Positions 13,059 to 24,592 of a DNA stretch of 64,000 bases are shown here, piece after piece. The DNA is from Daucus carota subsp. sativus (lineage: Eukaryota; Streptophyta; Magnoliopsida; Apiales; Apiaceae): NCBI RefSeq assembly GCF_001625215.2, contig NC_030383.2:57650949-57714948 (forward strand). Direction: 5' to 3'. Each line of letters starts with the position of its first letter. The first letter of the stretch is position 1. The notes under the pieces are model-generated. The model was not told the DNA's origin. It saw only the letters and a list, made by a program, of their open reading frames with translations, and ran no database searches. Position numbers and translations under genes: made by a program.

Positions 13059-15591
13059 TCAATCTAAAAGATTTGCTTGTTGCAGGGCCAGAATGATCAA
13101 ATCTCTGAATGTTTCCAGAGGCATCAGAAGATCACCGGTAACAGGCACGGGGACACAAAATACACATAAGAAATAATTACAACGTGAACACCGAAAGTAT
13201 AATCCGCTAGCAATGTTGCCATGGCCATGTCCTTGACTGCAGGAGAAAAATTTATGAAAACGCTCGGGGTATCTATCGTTCTTTTGGTACACTAAAGTTA
13301 ATTTGTGGTGATGAAAATCTGGACGATCTTCCATAATGCCCGTCTTGATGTTATACGGAGGCATAATGCATTCGGGATGAAAACAATGATCACATCCAGT
13401 ACAGCGAAACAACCAAGTTTCTTGATTCACTTGTATCTCACATATCTCGCAATATTTTGTGCCCTTGAAATATATTGGAGGATACAACAAGGATATGGTG
13501 TGAGAGTCCCATCGGTGAGTCATGCTTCGTGGAATCACGAAAGCACAGCATTGGTGGATTTGGATGCCACTGCAAGTCTCACATCTGTAATCAAAGCCGC
13601 AGACTATGAATTCTAAGCACAAGTTGCATGTTTTTGCTGAGGCCTCGGAGTAATCACTGATTGAATTATAATGCTGAATTAAGGGGTGACTGTGATAATC
13701 ATGTTTGATCTTTTTGGGAGCCAAACAACAGAAAATATCACAATTTGTGTCGCAGATAAAGCAGGAGTAGATGAATCCATTGGTGATATTTCCACAGAGG
13801 CAGCAACGCGAAAGTTTAGAAATATAGTACGTGAGTGAAAGAGAGTGTTGCGGATTTACTAAACATTTTCCTGCTGGCAATGTCCGTGGTAAGTGATTGG
13901 CGCAGAAAATGTGGAGAAAGAAGTTGCAACCGAGGCAGGCGTAGTACTTATTTTGATTTGAGATGGGAAGAGTGCATCCGTTACATACTATCATGTCATG
14001 AATATGATCACTCTTATCTTTGCCCTTGCCCTTAAATTCTTCCAAAAGGATCAGTGGATGTTTCGTATGACTCCAGTGATTTATCACGAGATCATCCTCC
14101 TCCTCCTCCTCCTTATCATCTTCTTTTATCCGGTTGCTTGACTGGTGCTGTTGCTGTCCCATCAGAATCGCGATCAAGGAGTCGGTCATATGTAATGGAA
14201 AATGAGGAAGTTGGAGGTATGTTTCTGCAACACTCTCCTCCTCACATTTTGCTTCCAAATTTTCTTCTGATCTGAAATACTTGATCCAGTCAGAAAGTAA
14301 AGTGAATAGGAAAGACGCGGTAGTATAATGTATGTATACCAAGTGTCAAGCAGTGTTGTAAAAAGCGAAAATCTGACTTAATCGGTGAAGTCGCGGAATA
14401 AGGATTAATCGGAGATTAATTGAATTGTTCGGGGATTAATCGGATTGATCGGTGATTTATCAGATATTTAATCAGTTCGGTGAGTTATGGAACAGAGATT
14501 AATCGTGATTAATCACCGACTTTTAGAACAGAGGTGTCAAGTAACTAGTATTATTCAACACTCCCCTCGGTCCATGCGACTGAACAAGACAAATAACAAA
14601 CCAAACACATTATGTAGCCAGTTCATCTAAAACCTTAAGGTATTAGTCGTATTTAATGCATTTATGCCAATGTGAAATAGGAAGTATGAAACACATATGA
14701 ACTAAAAAATAGGGGAGCAGTTTTTATTTTTTTAAACAGAATTTGAGAAATATATATTTATGAAAAGCGGAAAGAAATTGACAAAAGAAGGAAGGATTCA
14801 TACGCTAATAATGCAGCAGCACATAATATGTGGACGAAGTACCCAGAATCTTCACAAAAATAGGACCAATTATCTTCCACAACTCTGCTTTTGCAGATGT
14901 GGCAATGTTGTATGAAGACGCGGTACATGTGAGGAATGGAATAGATGAGGTTTAGAGTGTCCTCCTGATGAAATCGGAGCTTAATGGTGGATGGTGAAGC
15001 AGCACAAGTACTGTGGATCCAAAATTGACATGGAAGGCAAGTATAACACATGTCTCTAAAAATGTAACCACAAGCATCACACCCTGAATTGATTGTCGTC
15101 GCCACTAAGGTTAATGTGTGCTGCTCATGTGCTTGATGATCAAGCATCGGCTCTGTTGTAGCACATTTTATGCACAAGCCATACCTGAATAAAGTAACAG
15201 ATTTAGCAGAAAATATGTCGACTGGATATGTATCACGACAAACCTCACAATAGTAGACCGACATTGTTTCAGTAATTTCACACCAACAGAGGTCACAAAT
15301 GTTGGCATCTGGAACAGGATAGTTTGGGAGAGTGTTATTGAAGTGACGGCCAAGGGTGAGCGGATGTTGTGGGTGGTTAAGGTGTGTGATTTGCGTCGGT
15401 AATTCTGCACACTTTTTGTGAAGGAAGAAATGGAGAGGGCCATCCTCTTCAAGGCAAGTGTAGATGGGATCAAAGCCTCCAGCAAGAGGCAAATCACACA
15501 TTCCACACTTACCTTTCCCTGCCATACTAATATCCACCTCCTCTATCAACTTCAATTCATGCTCATGGCTTTCGTGTTTCATCGTGTTCAT
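13059..15591 (-). CDS. DC1-domain zinc-finger protein B
   Basis: The only complete cluster member on the minus strand. Exons 15591-14804 and 14271-13059; 666 residues. The start MNTMKHESHEHEL matches D and F in style; Met4 is an alternative. Exon 1 carries about four DC1 modules (CGMCDLPLAGG, FFLHKKC, CDLCWCEI, CYTCLPCQFWIHSTC, HCHICKSRV, GYFVHILC). Exon 2 carries four more (CNGCTLPISNQNKYYACLGC, FIYSCFIC, CNLCLEFIVCGFDYRCETC, YCEICEIQVNQETWLFRC, CSRCNYFLCVFC), after an acidic DDKEEEEEDD stretch. The phase-2 intron donor is GC|GTATGA. A hAT-like MITE sits in the intron and a second copy lies downstream in the opposite orientation. The C-terminal tail after the last zinc motif (about 30 residues, hydrophobic then LLD) differs from A, C and E. 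Its molecular role is unknown. Confidence 0.9.
14351..14533 (+). mobile_element. hAT-like MITE, copy 2, in the intron of gene B
   Basis: 183 bp with ends CAGTGTTGTAAAAA and TTTTAGAACAGAG, flanked by the perfect 8-bp duplication GTGTCAAG (14343-14350 and 14534-14541). Same length as copy 1 and inverted relative to it. Confidence 0.92.
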
Positions 15592-15670
15592 CCTTTTGAG
15601 AGGATTGCACTGACTAACAAAGAAATGGATTGCAACAAGTTTGTTCTACATATCCTCTTTATTTTTCATT

Positions 15671-15710
15671 TTATATATATTACTAAGATACCTTGCTTGG
15701 GGGAGTAAAG
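15671..15710 (-). promoter_or_regulatory. Core promoter of DC1 gene B
   Basis: On the minus strand, CTTTACTCCCCCAAGCAAGG followed by TATC (15710-15687) precedes the TATA box ATATATATAA (about 15680-15671), roughly 80 bp upstream of the ATG. Confidence 0.7.
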
Positions 15711-15721
15711 ACTATAAGAGG

Positions 15722-15897
15722 GCGTTTGGAAATGTGCATTTCATTTGAAATGATGGATTTCAAATGACTGATAGATTTCAAATGACAAAAATTGAGTTGT
15801 CATTTTAAATTCTCGGGTTTATATTGATATTTGAATGTCAGGATTATTTGATCAAATCCAAAATTTTAAATGAAATCCAGGTTTCCAAACATGCCAT
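15722..15897. mobile_element. hAT-like MITE with GTTTGGAAA ends
   Basis: Begins GGCGTTTGGAAATG and ends CATTTC-like sequence followed by TTTCCAAACATGCC, with CATTTGAAAT repeats inside. Such ends are typical of short hAT-derived elements. No clean duplication was resolved, so the limits are approximate. Confidence 0.55.
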
Positions 15898-15899
15898 AA

Positions 15900-16440
15900 A
15901 TTTAATTGCTGGCTATGGCTAGGGAGCTCAGAATAATCATCGCAACAAGTCAAGGATAATGCGAGTATGTTTGCAAATCAATTAAAGAATTAAAGGCTTT
16001 AATTGATTATTAAAGTACTAGGTATCGAGCATACCTAAAACCTCAAGTTGCTAGGATACTGAAGCTCCTCTTCACTTGAAGCCCCACTTTGGATCGAAGA
16101 GTGGATACTCACGTCGATCTTTGGGCAACCTCAACCTGAGCTCTAATACTATGTAAATTAATTAGCGTATCTAAAATCCTAAGTGTTAGCAGTGTGGCTT
16201 AATAGCAGGACTAGATGTGTGAGCTTTAGCTGAGGTATGTGACCGTGTTGTAACTTCGTGATAAAGATATACGATTCAGTTAATACTCAGATTAGCTAGA
16301 GCGTGTAGCAAATCTGATCAGATCAAAGGAAAAGGTTTGAACTTGACGAGACTATCAGGCTGATGAACTAACTGCGCTGCTGTAGTGCATTTTATGTTGT
16401 TTTGTCTTCGACTTTTATGCTGTAATGCATTTTCACCATT
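15900..16440. other. Intergenic between genes B and C
   Basis: No ORF or recognisable repeat was identified. The part from about 16420 on starts to match the region upstream of gene A. Confidence 0.4.
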
Positions 16441-16441
16441 C

Positions 16442-16480
16442 AGTTTATAGTTATGATACAATTATAAACACAACGTCTTA
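16442..16480 (+). other. Empty site corresponding to the TRIM
   Basis: TATAGTTATGATACAATTATAAACA here matches the joined flanks of the TRIM upstream of gene A (TATAGTTATGATACAAT / ACAATTACAAACA) with a single ACAAT and no insertion. Confidence 0.88.
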
Positions 16481-16768
16481 AATGTATACAATTCAGGGGA
16501 CGGTGGGAGTATAACGGAAGAATTGAGATACATTCTTAAAGAAATGCTGAAGCAGGAGATTGCTGAATACGTTTGTCTACACTGAGGCCTCTGGCTCTGC
16601 TTTATTATAAAATAATCTGCTAAAGCAGAATCAAGCTCAATCTAATTTATATGACGAATATTTTTTATGTGTTGCAGGATTTTACTTATTAATTATACAT
16701 GATACTTTGCTTACAATCTTAAAGTAGGTGTTTAGACATCTTTAGCAAACAAGCTAACCATCAACTTG

Positions 16769-17035
16769 TTGAGGTGTTGATCCTCTTTTCCTTCTAACTC
16801 TACACGATCTAGCGTTTTGAAACCTAAACGCTATTTCATGTAACGCCACACCGTGTTATGTTTTGTAGTGTTTTTCAGACCTAAACACAACACGATCTAG
16901 CGTTTTCTATCAAAAATCAAAACACTGGATTATTCTGTCGTTAATAAATGATATTTTGGGTCATTTCTCATAACTCTATTATTTTGGACATTACTTATGG
17001 ATTTTGTGGCATCTGGGGCCTTTTCTCAACACTTG
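16769..17035. mobile_element. Insertion in the promoter of gene C, absent from gene A
   Basis: Relative to gene A (ATCAACTTG joined to AGCATAAGCATTGG), gene C has about 267 extra bp, beginning TTGAGGTGTTGA and ending TCTCAACACTTG, with ACTTG at both junctions (16764-16768 and 17031-17035). GTTGAG/CTCAAC forms a short inverted end. Inside is a repeated ACACGATCTAGCGTTTT segment. The family is not named. Confidence 0.7.
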
Positions 17036-17195
17036 TTCATAAGCATTGGTAAGATCTGGTTTAGATGCTAATCAATACACTAATCTATCTTTTTGGCCAG
17101 GCCCGCAACTCAGATTCCTCTATCCTAGACTTGTGATGAAGGTTATTCCTAGACTTAACAAATCAAAATTAGCTTGATTAACTTTAATGTCTTTA

Positions 17196-17226
17196 CTCCC
17201 TGGAAGCTTGGTATTGCTATATATAG
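17196..17226 (+). promoter_or_regulatory. Core promoter of DC1 gene C
   Basis: CTCCCTGGAAGCTTGGTATT followed by the TATA box CTATATATA (17218-17226), about 130 bp before the ATG. Nearly identical to gene A. Confidence 0.7.
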
Positions 17227-17355
17227 CACGGTAAAAGATCTGGGAGGACATATGAATCGTGCTTGTTTTAACCTGTTTCGCCTTTCTAATCTGTTTTAAA
17301 CCTTTTTTTTCCCATCTAAACTTGTTTTTTCTTCAGTAGTCACCTTACTCAAAAA

Positions 17356-19361
17356 ATGGTGACACTGAAACATGATAGCCATGAGCATGAACTCAATCTT
17401 ACAGAAGTTGATGCTTATATGGTAGGGAAAGGCAAGTGTGGTGTTTGCGAAATGCAGATTAATGAAGCCTCTTCGATATACAAATGCCTTAGAGAAGATT
17501 GTCCTAACAATTCGCTATCATTATTCTTCTTTCTCCACAAAAGCTGCGCGGAATTACCAAAACAAATCACGCACCCTCACCACCCACAGCACTCGCTTGT
17601 CCTTGGCCGTGAGTATAATCAAGAAATTGTGAAATTGACGAGAGGATCACTTCCACACCTCACAGCATGCAAGCTTTGCTCGCGTCAGATAGATGAACAA
17701 ATGTGGAACTATTTTTGTAAGGCTTGTTCTTATGAGTTTCTGCTTCCAACCAATGCATACCTACATATTTTTACGTTTTCTTTGTGCATAAGATGCGCTA
17801 TAATGGAGCCGGCTATTCATCATGAAGGACACAAGCATCACAGATTAACGTTACTAAGGAGGCAGCTCTCGTTAATCTGTGATGCTTGTGGAATAACAAA
17901 AGAAAATGACTTTTGTTATTCATGCCTCCCGTGTCAATTCTGGATCCACAGCAGTTGTGCTGCTTCACCAGCCACCATTAAGCTCCGGTTTCACCAGGAC
18001 GACACGCTCCACCTGATCTATTCTGTTCCTCACATGTACAGAAGCTTCACGAGACACTGCCAAATCTGTAAGAATGAAGTTTTGAAAGATAAGTGGGCTT
18101 ATTTCTGCGAAGACTCTGGATATTTCGTCCACATAACGTGTGCCAGAACATTGTTAGCGTACGCTCTCTAACTCCTTGTTTCAACTAAGTCTATGAATTC
18201 TAAGTCGGTTTCTCATTTCTGACTGCATGTGTAATTTTTTTCAGATATGGCGAAAATGAGATTAAACACGAGGCAGAGGAGGAAGAGGAGGATTATGCAC
18301 AACCACATCCTGATCTGCTGCAATTTCCATTGCCTAGCACCGACTCTTTAGTCGCGAATCTGCTGGCATACCACCAATTAAAAAATCCATCAACCATAAC
18401 CAATCCAATAGCAGAGGAGCCAGTAATTCAGCATTGGAGTCATGAACATCATCCATTGGTTCTCTCGGAAAAATCTACTTTCAAGGGTGATGCTGACAGT
18501 GATGATGATGAGAACGACGACATCTTAATTTGCAACGGATGCACTACTCCCATCTTAAATCAACACAAATACTATCAGTGCATCCGCTGCAACTACTTCC
18601 TCCATATTTCCTGCGCCAATCACTTGCCAATCAAGTTCCCCGCGGGAAAATGTCTAGCAGACCCTGACCACTCTCTCAACCTCGACAAATTAGAAATTAA
18701 ATTGGGACGTAATTTATCTATTGCCTTCTGCCACTCCTGCCATCTACCAACCAATGGATTCGGCTATCGTTGCAATAGCTGTTCCAAACTTACTGACATC
18801 ATCTGTTGCTTGTTACCAGACAAGATCAAACACGATAGCCACAAGCACGCCTTGGTCCAGCATTTTAATCATCCTTCATTCAAAATGTACCAAAACATTT
18901 GCACCGCATGCTTAGCACCCGTGCTGGATGGATTCGACTACAGATGTGAAACATGCATCGACGTCCAGATCCATCAGCATTGCGCGATGCTATATCCAAA
19001 ATCCATTACTCACCGCTTTGACTCGCACACAATCTCTCTGCTATATCCTCCAATATATTACAAGGGCATTAAATACTGCGAGATCTGTGAGCTTCAAGTC
19101 AATCCAGAAGCTTGGTTGTATTGGTGTCGCCACTGCGACCAATGTTTCCATCCTAATTGCATTCGGGCATGGCATAATATGAAGCTTGGCGACAAAATAT
19201 TTAATGGCGGAATTCACCGCCATAAGTTAACATTAGTGGCAATAGACAAAGATCGATACCCTCAGCGTATTCATAAATCTCTCGCGTGTAATCAAGGACA
19301 TGATAATGGCAGCAGTCTGGACGTCTACTTGGAGTGTGCTGGTTGTTTTTTTATTTTGTAG
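17356..19361 (+). CDS. DC1-domain zinc-finger protein C
   Basis: Exons 17356-18158 and 18245-19361; 639 residues. It is the closest relative of A over promoter and coding sequence. Exon 1 modules: CGVCEMQI with FFLHKSC; CKLCSRQI with CIRC; CDACGI with CYSCLPCQFWIHSSC; HCQICKNEV with GYFVHITC. Exon 2 modules: CNGCTTPI with CIRCNYFLHISC; CHSCHLPTNGFGYRCNSC; CTACLAPVLDGFDYRCETC with HQHC; YCEICELQVNPEAWLYWC with CFHPNC; then CAGC. The intron is only 86 bp (donor GC|GTACGC, acceptor TTTTTTCAG). The 3' end differs from A and E: two bases are missing just after CAGC, so translation stops at ...CFFIL and the last CxxC zinc pair is lost. The rest of the protein is intact. It may still be functional. 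Confidence 0.9.
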
Positions 19362-20180
19362 ATCTTGTAATAAAACCCAAGGTACGTCTGGTTCAAGGTT
19401 AACGAGCCCGGTTACCTCAACTCGGAATCCAATTAGCGAAAATCGGAACCCAGTTAGTGAGAATCGGAACCTCGACCCCATATCTTGGTATACCCCTTGG
19501 GATATTTCCCGATTCCAGTTTTAATCTACCATCTAAATGCCCCCTGGTTGTTTCTTACACCGAAAGAAGTTGTAGTAAATCTTAGTCAATTACACAGGTT
19601 CAGTACATCATTCTATCTTTACACATGGTGATAATTTATCTCTCACAATGAACCTTCATTCTTTTTAAACAATAAGCTTATAAATCAGTATCTGTTTAAC
19701 AGTAATTCTATTTCTCCCGACCGAAATTCTTGTGTTTCGTCATATATACAAGTTGAATATAATCAGTGAAGGGTATATTTTTAGTAATTGAATTTTAATG
19801 ACTATATCTGATTTTTTATGCGGATTCTTGATAATGTTACATGATAATGTTACAGAGTTAGTATAGTTTCTTTAAGATTTAAGGTTAATGCTTCAAAATT
19901 TATTTTGAGAATTCAAAAAATTTAAAATACAATCAACAATCGCACAAACTCCATCATCATCATTTTATGAAGTCCATCATCAGTATTTGAATACCTTGGA
20001 TTTTAAACAATCCCAATCAAATGTCATAATTTAAACAATCCCAATCAAATGTCATAATTTAAAATCCTGATCGAATATCACCTTTTTTTTGAATCTGAGT
20101 TGAATATCATCAGGTTTCATGAATAAAAAAATTATTTAAAATCTCAATTGAATATACCATTTTAGCATGTTATATTGTTA
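19362..20180. other. Intergenic between genes C and D, first part
   Basis: AT-rich, no gene. It includes a short tandem duplication at about 20005-20068 (two copies of AATCCCAATCAAATGTCATA plus a few bases). Confidence 0.45.
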
Positions 20181-20188
20181 GTTATAAG

Positions 20189-20445
20189 TGTTGGAGTTAC
20201 ATAACAAATGTAAATATTCGCTCTGATACCATGTTATGCTTGCACAGAGAAATCAAGAAATGTGGAAAAACTAACTGTATTCGTTGATTGAATAGAGTTC
20301 TGTACAAAGCTATATATAGACTAAGACTAGAGCTACGCCGGAAGTTTGTTACAAAGTTATGCTATGCTATGCTGAGCTGTAAAGTTACAGCTGTAAAATA
20401 ACAAGAATAAATAAATATATTTACATTTGTTATGTAACTCCAACA
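20189..20445 (-). mobile_element. LTR retroelement remnant with inverted U3 ends
   Basis: 257 bp flanked by the 5-bp duplication ATAAG (20184-20188 and 20446-20450). On the minus strand 20445-20232 is a complete-looking LTR of 214 bp (TGTTGGAGTT... to ...GCATAACA) with a TATA-like TCTATATATAG. It is followed directly by TGGTATCAGAGC (20231-20220), a perfect initiator-Met tRNA primer site. Then comes a second copy of only the first about 29 LTR bases, in reverse orientation (20219-20189). Both outer ends therefore begin TGTTGGAGTTACATAACAAA. No interior or second full LTR exists. Confidence 0.85.
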
Positions 20446-20450
20446 ATAAG

Positions 20451-21620
20451 ATATATTATATTTGTATATATTATTATCATATTTTACGCATATGCAATAA
20501 TAATACTTCTTTTATAACTTTATACAAAATTATAGATAAAATTTTAAGTTTGATGATTAGCAAAAAATATAACTATAAGCTATTATTAAACTGATATAAT
20601 AAATGAAAAGAATTGTTATATTATATTGTATAATAGATTATGTGCTAAAAACAATTGTGATATGTGACCAACAATTTATTCAAGATAAAATAATTTTTAT
20701 TGAATAATATTTGTGTACGATAATTAATAAATTGAATTTGTCTAATAAAAGAAAATTAAATTCTAAAATTTTTTCATTCAGACTAAAAAAATTAACAAAT
20801 AACAATTTTTGTTTATCATTCATATTATTCATTCATTCAGAATTTTAATCGTTTAGAAAAACTATTCAAATTTAACAAATGACTCAGTGTCGCTTGACTA
20901 ATTTTAAAATAATGACTTATCTACTTATATAATTTATATTATAAAATATTCATGATTTATTAAAAGTATAATAATAAAACTAAATATGATAGGTTAGTTA
21001 TTTGAGTGATGGAATCAATTTTTACTTCAAAATTTATATATAAAAAAATATTCAAAAAATACATCCTATCAATTTTTGAATTTTTGATATTATTGATAAT
21101 TTACATCATTTGCTAATACATGAATAAGTTCTGGGTGAACATTCTCCTTATGGTACCATCAGCTAATGAACTAGAGTGTCCAGCTATGGAGTGAGCTACT
21201 TTGTTTGCTGATCGCCTCACAAATTTTAAGGTTACATCACTTAATCTTAAATCCCCAAGTATGAGAAGTTATTCTGCAAAGTCAGGATTCTATATGCCTT
21301 GTTTACAACTTGACTGAGCTTCTATCAGAGTTCCTGTATGATCTCTGGCCACCATAGCGTAAGTGTAAGAATTGGATTCATCAAAAATTCTTAGTATCAA
21401 TAAAAAGCGGTAACAAGAGTTCTTCAAAACATGTTAGTATCAATAAAATAGTCCAAGTCGTACCAACCTTGAACCAGACAAGCTACCCAGTATTCTTTAC
21501 TTGTGACTATGCGTATTCTCAACTTGTAAAGATAACACACCGTAAAATTTTTATTTTCTTAATTAATTTACTCCTAATATTCTTGTTACTTTGTTTTCTT
21601 CTTGTAATGTCACCTTTATT
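20451..21620. other. Intergenic between genes C and D, second part
   Basis: Very AT-rich up to about 21120, then ordinary spacer. No gene, RNA or clear element was seen. Confidence 0.45.
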
Positions 21621-21626
21621 CCTACT

Positions 21627-21663
21627 ACTCCGCAAGCATAGTATCCTAGTACACATATATATA
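21627..21663 (+). promoter_or_regulatory. Core promoter of DC1 gene D
   Basis: ACTCCGCAAGCATAGTATCC followed by a TATA box CATATATATA (about 21654-21663), roughly 130 bp before the ATG. It is the most diverged copy of the shared block. Confidence 0.6.
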
Positions 21664-21793
21664 ATTGATGAAACACATAGGCACTATCATATTCTTATTC
21701 TTTTTAAAAATTAAACACACTCGCACATCCATTCCAATTTTCGACCTCCTTCGTAGAGCGGGGGAGATACCATCTGACCAGAAGATCATCGGA

Positions 21794-24213
21794 ATGGCAA
21801 CAATCAAGCATGACAGGCATGAGCATGAGCTAAACTTGATAAAAGGCGTCGATGTCAACATGGCTGGAAAAGGTGCATGTGGGGTGTGCGAAATGCCTCT
21901 TATTGGAGCCTCCGATCAAATATACACTTGCCTCGAAAAAAATTGCCATATCAATTTTTTCTTCCTGCACAAAAAATGTGTAGAATTACCCACCCGAATC
22001 ACCCACCTTAACCACCCTCAACACCCCCTCACCCTCGGCCACCACCTGATCACTCAAGAACTGCTGAGCTACGTGTCGCCAGATGCCCCCTTATGCGACA
22101 TTTGTCTCCGCGGAATTGATGAGGCCATGTCTGTCTACTACTGCGAGGTCTGCAGTGAAGTGGTCAGTGTGTCATCTACTAAATCTTTGTCTTTATTCGC
22201 GTACCTCTTGTGCATAAGCTGCGCGACAGTAGAGTCTGTTCTTGATCATCCAGGACACGAGGCACACATTTTAACCTTGGTGCCCAGGTTGATATATTCG
22301 AGGTGTGATGCTTGTGGTCTGCAACAATATGACATGTGTTACACATGTCTCGAATGTCAATTCTGGATCCATGTGAGTTGTGCTGTTTCTCCACCTACCA
22401 TCAAGCTCCGATTTCACGAGGATGATACTCTGCATCTCGTCTATTCTGTTCCTCCCATGTACCGCAGCTTCCTCAAGCGTTGCAGCATCTGCAAGAACCC
22501 TGTTTTGGAAGAATATTGGGCTTATTTTTGCGAAGATTCAGGGTATTTCGTCCACATTCGTTGTGCAACTAGATTGTTAGCGTAAGGATGCTCCCTCCTT
22601 CACTGTTTTGAATACAATTAACAAATTTTAGCTGATACTCCCTCCGTCCCAACCATTTTTTTACACTTTCCTTTCTGAGATGTCTCGTCCAATTCTTCAC
22701 ATCTCAAACCTACTAAATATAGTAGCTTCTATAATATAAATCAACTACTCCCACTAATTTTATCCACTATACTTACTTTATACATTAAATATTATCAGAC
22801 AGTCACACCACTATCCTCCTTTTCTTACTTTTTTACTCTTACTTTACTTATTTTCTTAACCTCCGTGCCTAAAAGAAATGTAAGCATTTAGTCCGGACGG
22901 AGGGAGTATAGTTTTTTAGTGTAAAAACATGTCATTACATGCATACATGCATCTTTATGGTTTTGTTTCCTTTTCTGACTTGTTCAATGTTTCAGATCAG
23001 GTAATTTTTCTGAAATTAAACGAGACGAAGAGAATGATGGAGAAACATACCCTGATCTGCTTCATTTTCCATTGCCTACAAAGGATTCTTTAACCGCGAT
23101 TCTGATGACAAAGTACCAGAACCTAATTAAAGAAGAAGGTGATGATGACCATACTGGTGTCGATGGCAGTGAGGACGATGAGGAGGAGACTTTACTGATA
23201 GATCACTGGAGTCATCTGCAGCATCCACTGATTCTCTTGGAAGAAATTAAGGATGCTCATAATGATAGTGATCATATCCACGACATGTTAGTCTGCAACG
23301 GATGTACTCTGCCCATCTCAAATCAAATAAATTACTACGGATGCCTCGGCTGCAACTTTTTTCTCCACATTTCTTGTGCTAAACACTTGCCACTGCAATT
23401 GCCACCCGGAAGATGTGTAAATGACCCACAACACTCTCTGCAGCTCTATTTCTATCTAAAACATCTGAATGCTACACTTGCCTAGGATTAACCAATGGAT
23501 TCATATATGCCTGCAACATCTGTTCCACCACTTATGATATCTTTTGTTGCTTATCACCCAAGAAGATCAAACATGATTGTCACAGCCACCCCCTGGTTCA
23601 GCAATATTACGCGATAAATCCAAGTATTCTTCGCAGTAGCTTATATGAATCATGCAATGCATGTTCACAATTCATAATTTGTGGTTTCAGATACAAATGT
23701 GAGACTTGCAGTGGCATCCAGATTCACCAACATTGCGCCCTATCATTTCCCAAAACCATGTCTCATCGATGGGACCCTCACATCATGTCCTTGATATATC
23801 CTCCAATATATTACAAGGGCATAAAGTACTGTGAGATCTGCGAGATGGAAGTAAACAGAGAAGGCTGGTTGTATCGGTGTAACAAATGCGATCACTGTTT
23901 TCATCCTACCTGCATTGTACCACCTCATAACATGAAGACTGGCATTACCCTAGATCATGATTCTCATCTCCACAAGTTAACTTTACTGATGATAGACACT
24001 CATAGATACCCGGCACGAATCAATAATCTTCTCCAGTCGTGCAGTCGAGGACATGTCAGTAATCAAAAATTTAACTATCAATGTTTGGGGTGTAATTATA
24101 TTTTATGTTGGAATTGTGTCGATGGATATAGCAAAGAAGATATTAACAAGCCTTATAGATGGCTTCTAGATTATATTTATGAGCTCCCGAGTACAGAAGG
24201 TCGTTCGGCTTGA
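21794..24213 (+). pseudogene. DC1-domain gene D, single-base frameshift in exon 2
   Basis: Exon 1 is 21794-22581 (788 nt, exactly the length of gene B exon 1) and intact: MATIKHDRHEHEL, CGVCEMPL, FFLHKKC, CDICLRGI, CYTCLECQFWIHVSC, GYFVHIRC. The donor is GC|GTAAGG. Exon 2 starts at 22996 and reads CNGCTLPISNQINYYGCLGC before stopping at 23483-23485 (TAG). Immediately before, near 23469, the frame shifts: from 23470 the sequence continues in another frame as CYTCLGLTNGFIYACNIC, then CCLSPKKIKHD, CNACSQF, CETCSGIQIHQHC, YCEICEMEVNREGWLYRC and CLGCNYILCWNC, to TGA at 24211-24213 with no other break. One missing base explains it. As written the product would be 425 residues, losing about three modules. 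Recent loss, or an assembly error, are both possible. Confidence 0.88.
22638..22906. mobile_element. Stowaway MITE in the intron of gene D
   Basis: 269 bp starting CTCCCTCCGTCCCAACC and ending GTCCGGACGGAGGGAG, flanked by TA on both sides. Typical Tc1/mariner-derived ends. Confidence 0.9.
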
Positions 24214-24592
24214 AGAGTGGAGCATGAACACCTAATTTGTGCCTTGGCATCGTACCTTGTGGTGAAGGCTTTAATATGCATATGTATTTATGTATTAAAA
24301 TTTGATAGTCAGATGATTGCTCGTTACAGATAAATTGTTGTTTGTTCACCTGAATATATATATGAACTTTACGTCCAGAACACATATGTATGTTAGTAAC
24401 ATACATCCGGCAGAAAAAAATGCTAGATGAGAAAATCTTAGAATGAGATAATTTTCCACCGGATGATACTGCTCCACCTCCTGTATGCACATATAAAATT
24501 TAGAGCTAAACTGTACGACGCTTTTTTTACGTTGATAGTATTCCCTGACATTCATTTCCTTGTACAATTGTCCGGAACAAATTGTTTAAGAA
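24214..24592. other. Gene D 3' flank
   Basis: No gene. Ordinary spacer leading into the hAT-like element at 24593. Confidence 0.4.

Noticed and set aside
23486-23757. An extra intron that would restore the frame of gene D
   Set aside because: The frame change happens within a few bases of a zinc motif that is needed, no sister gene has an intron here, and no suitable GT-AG pair was seen. A one-base loss is simpler.
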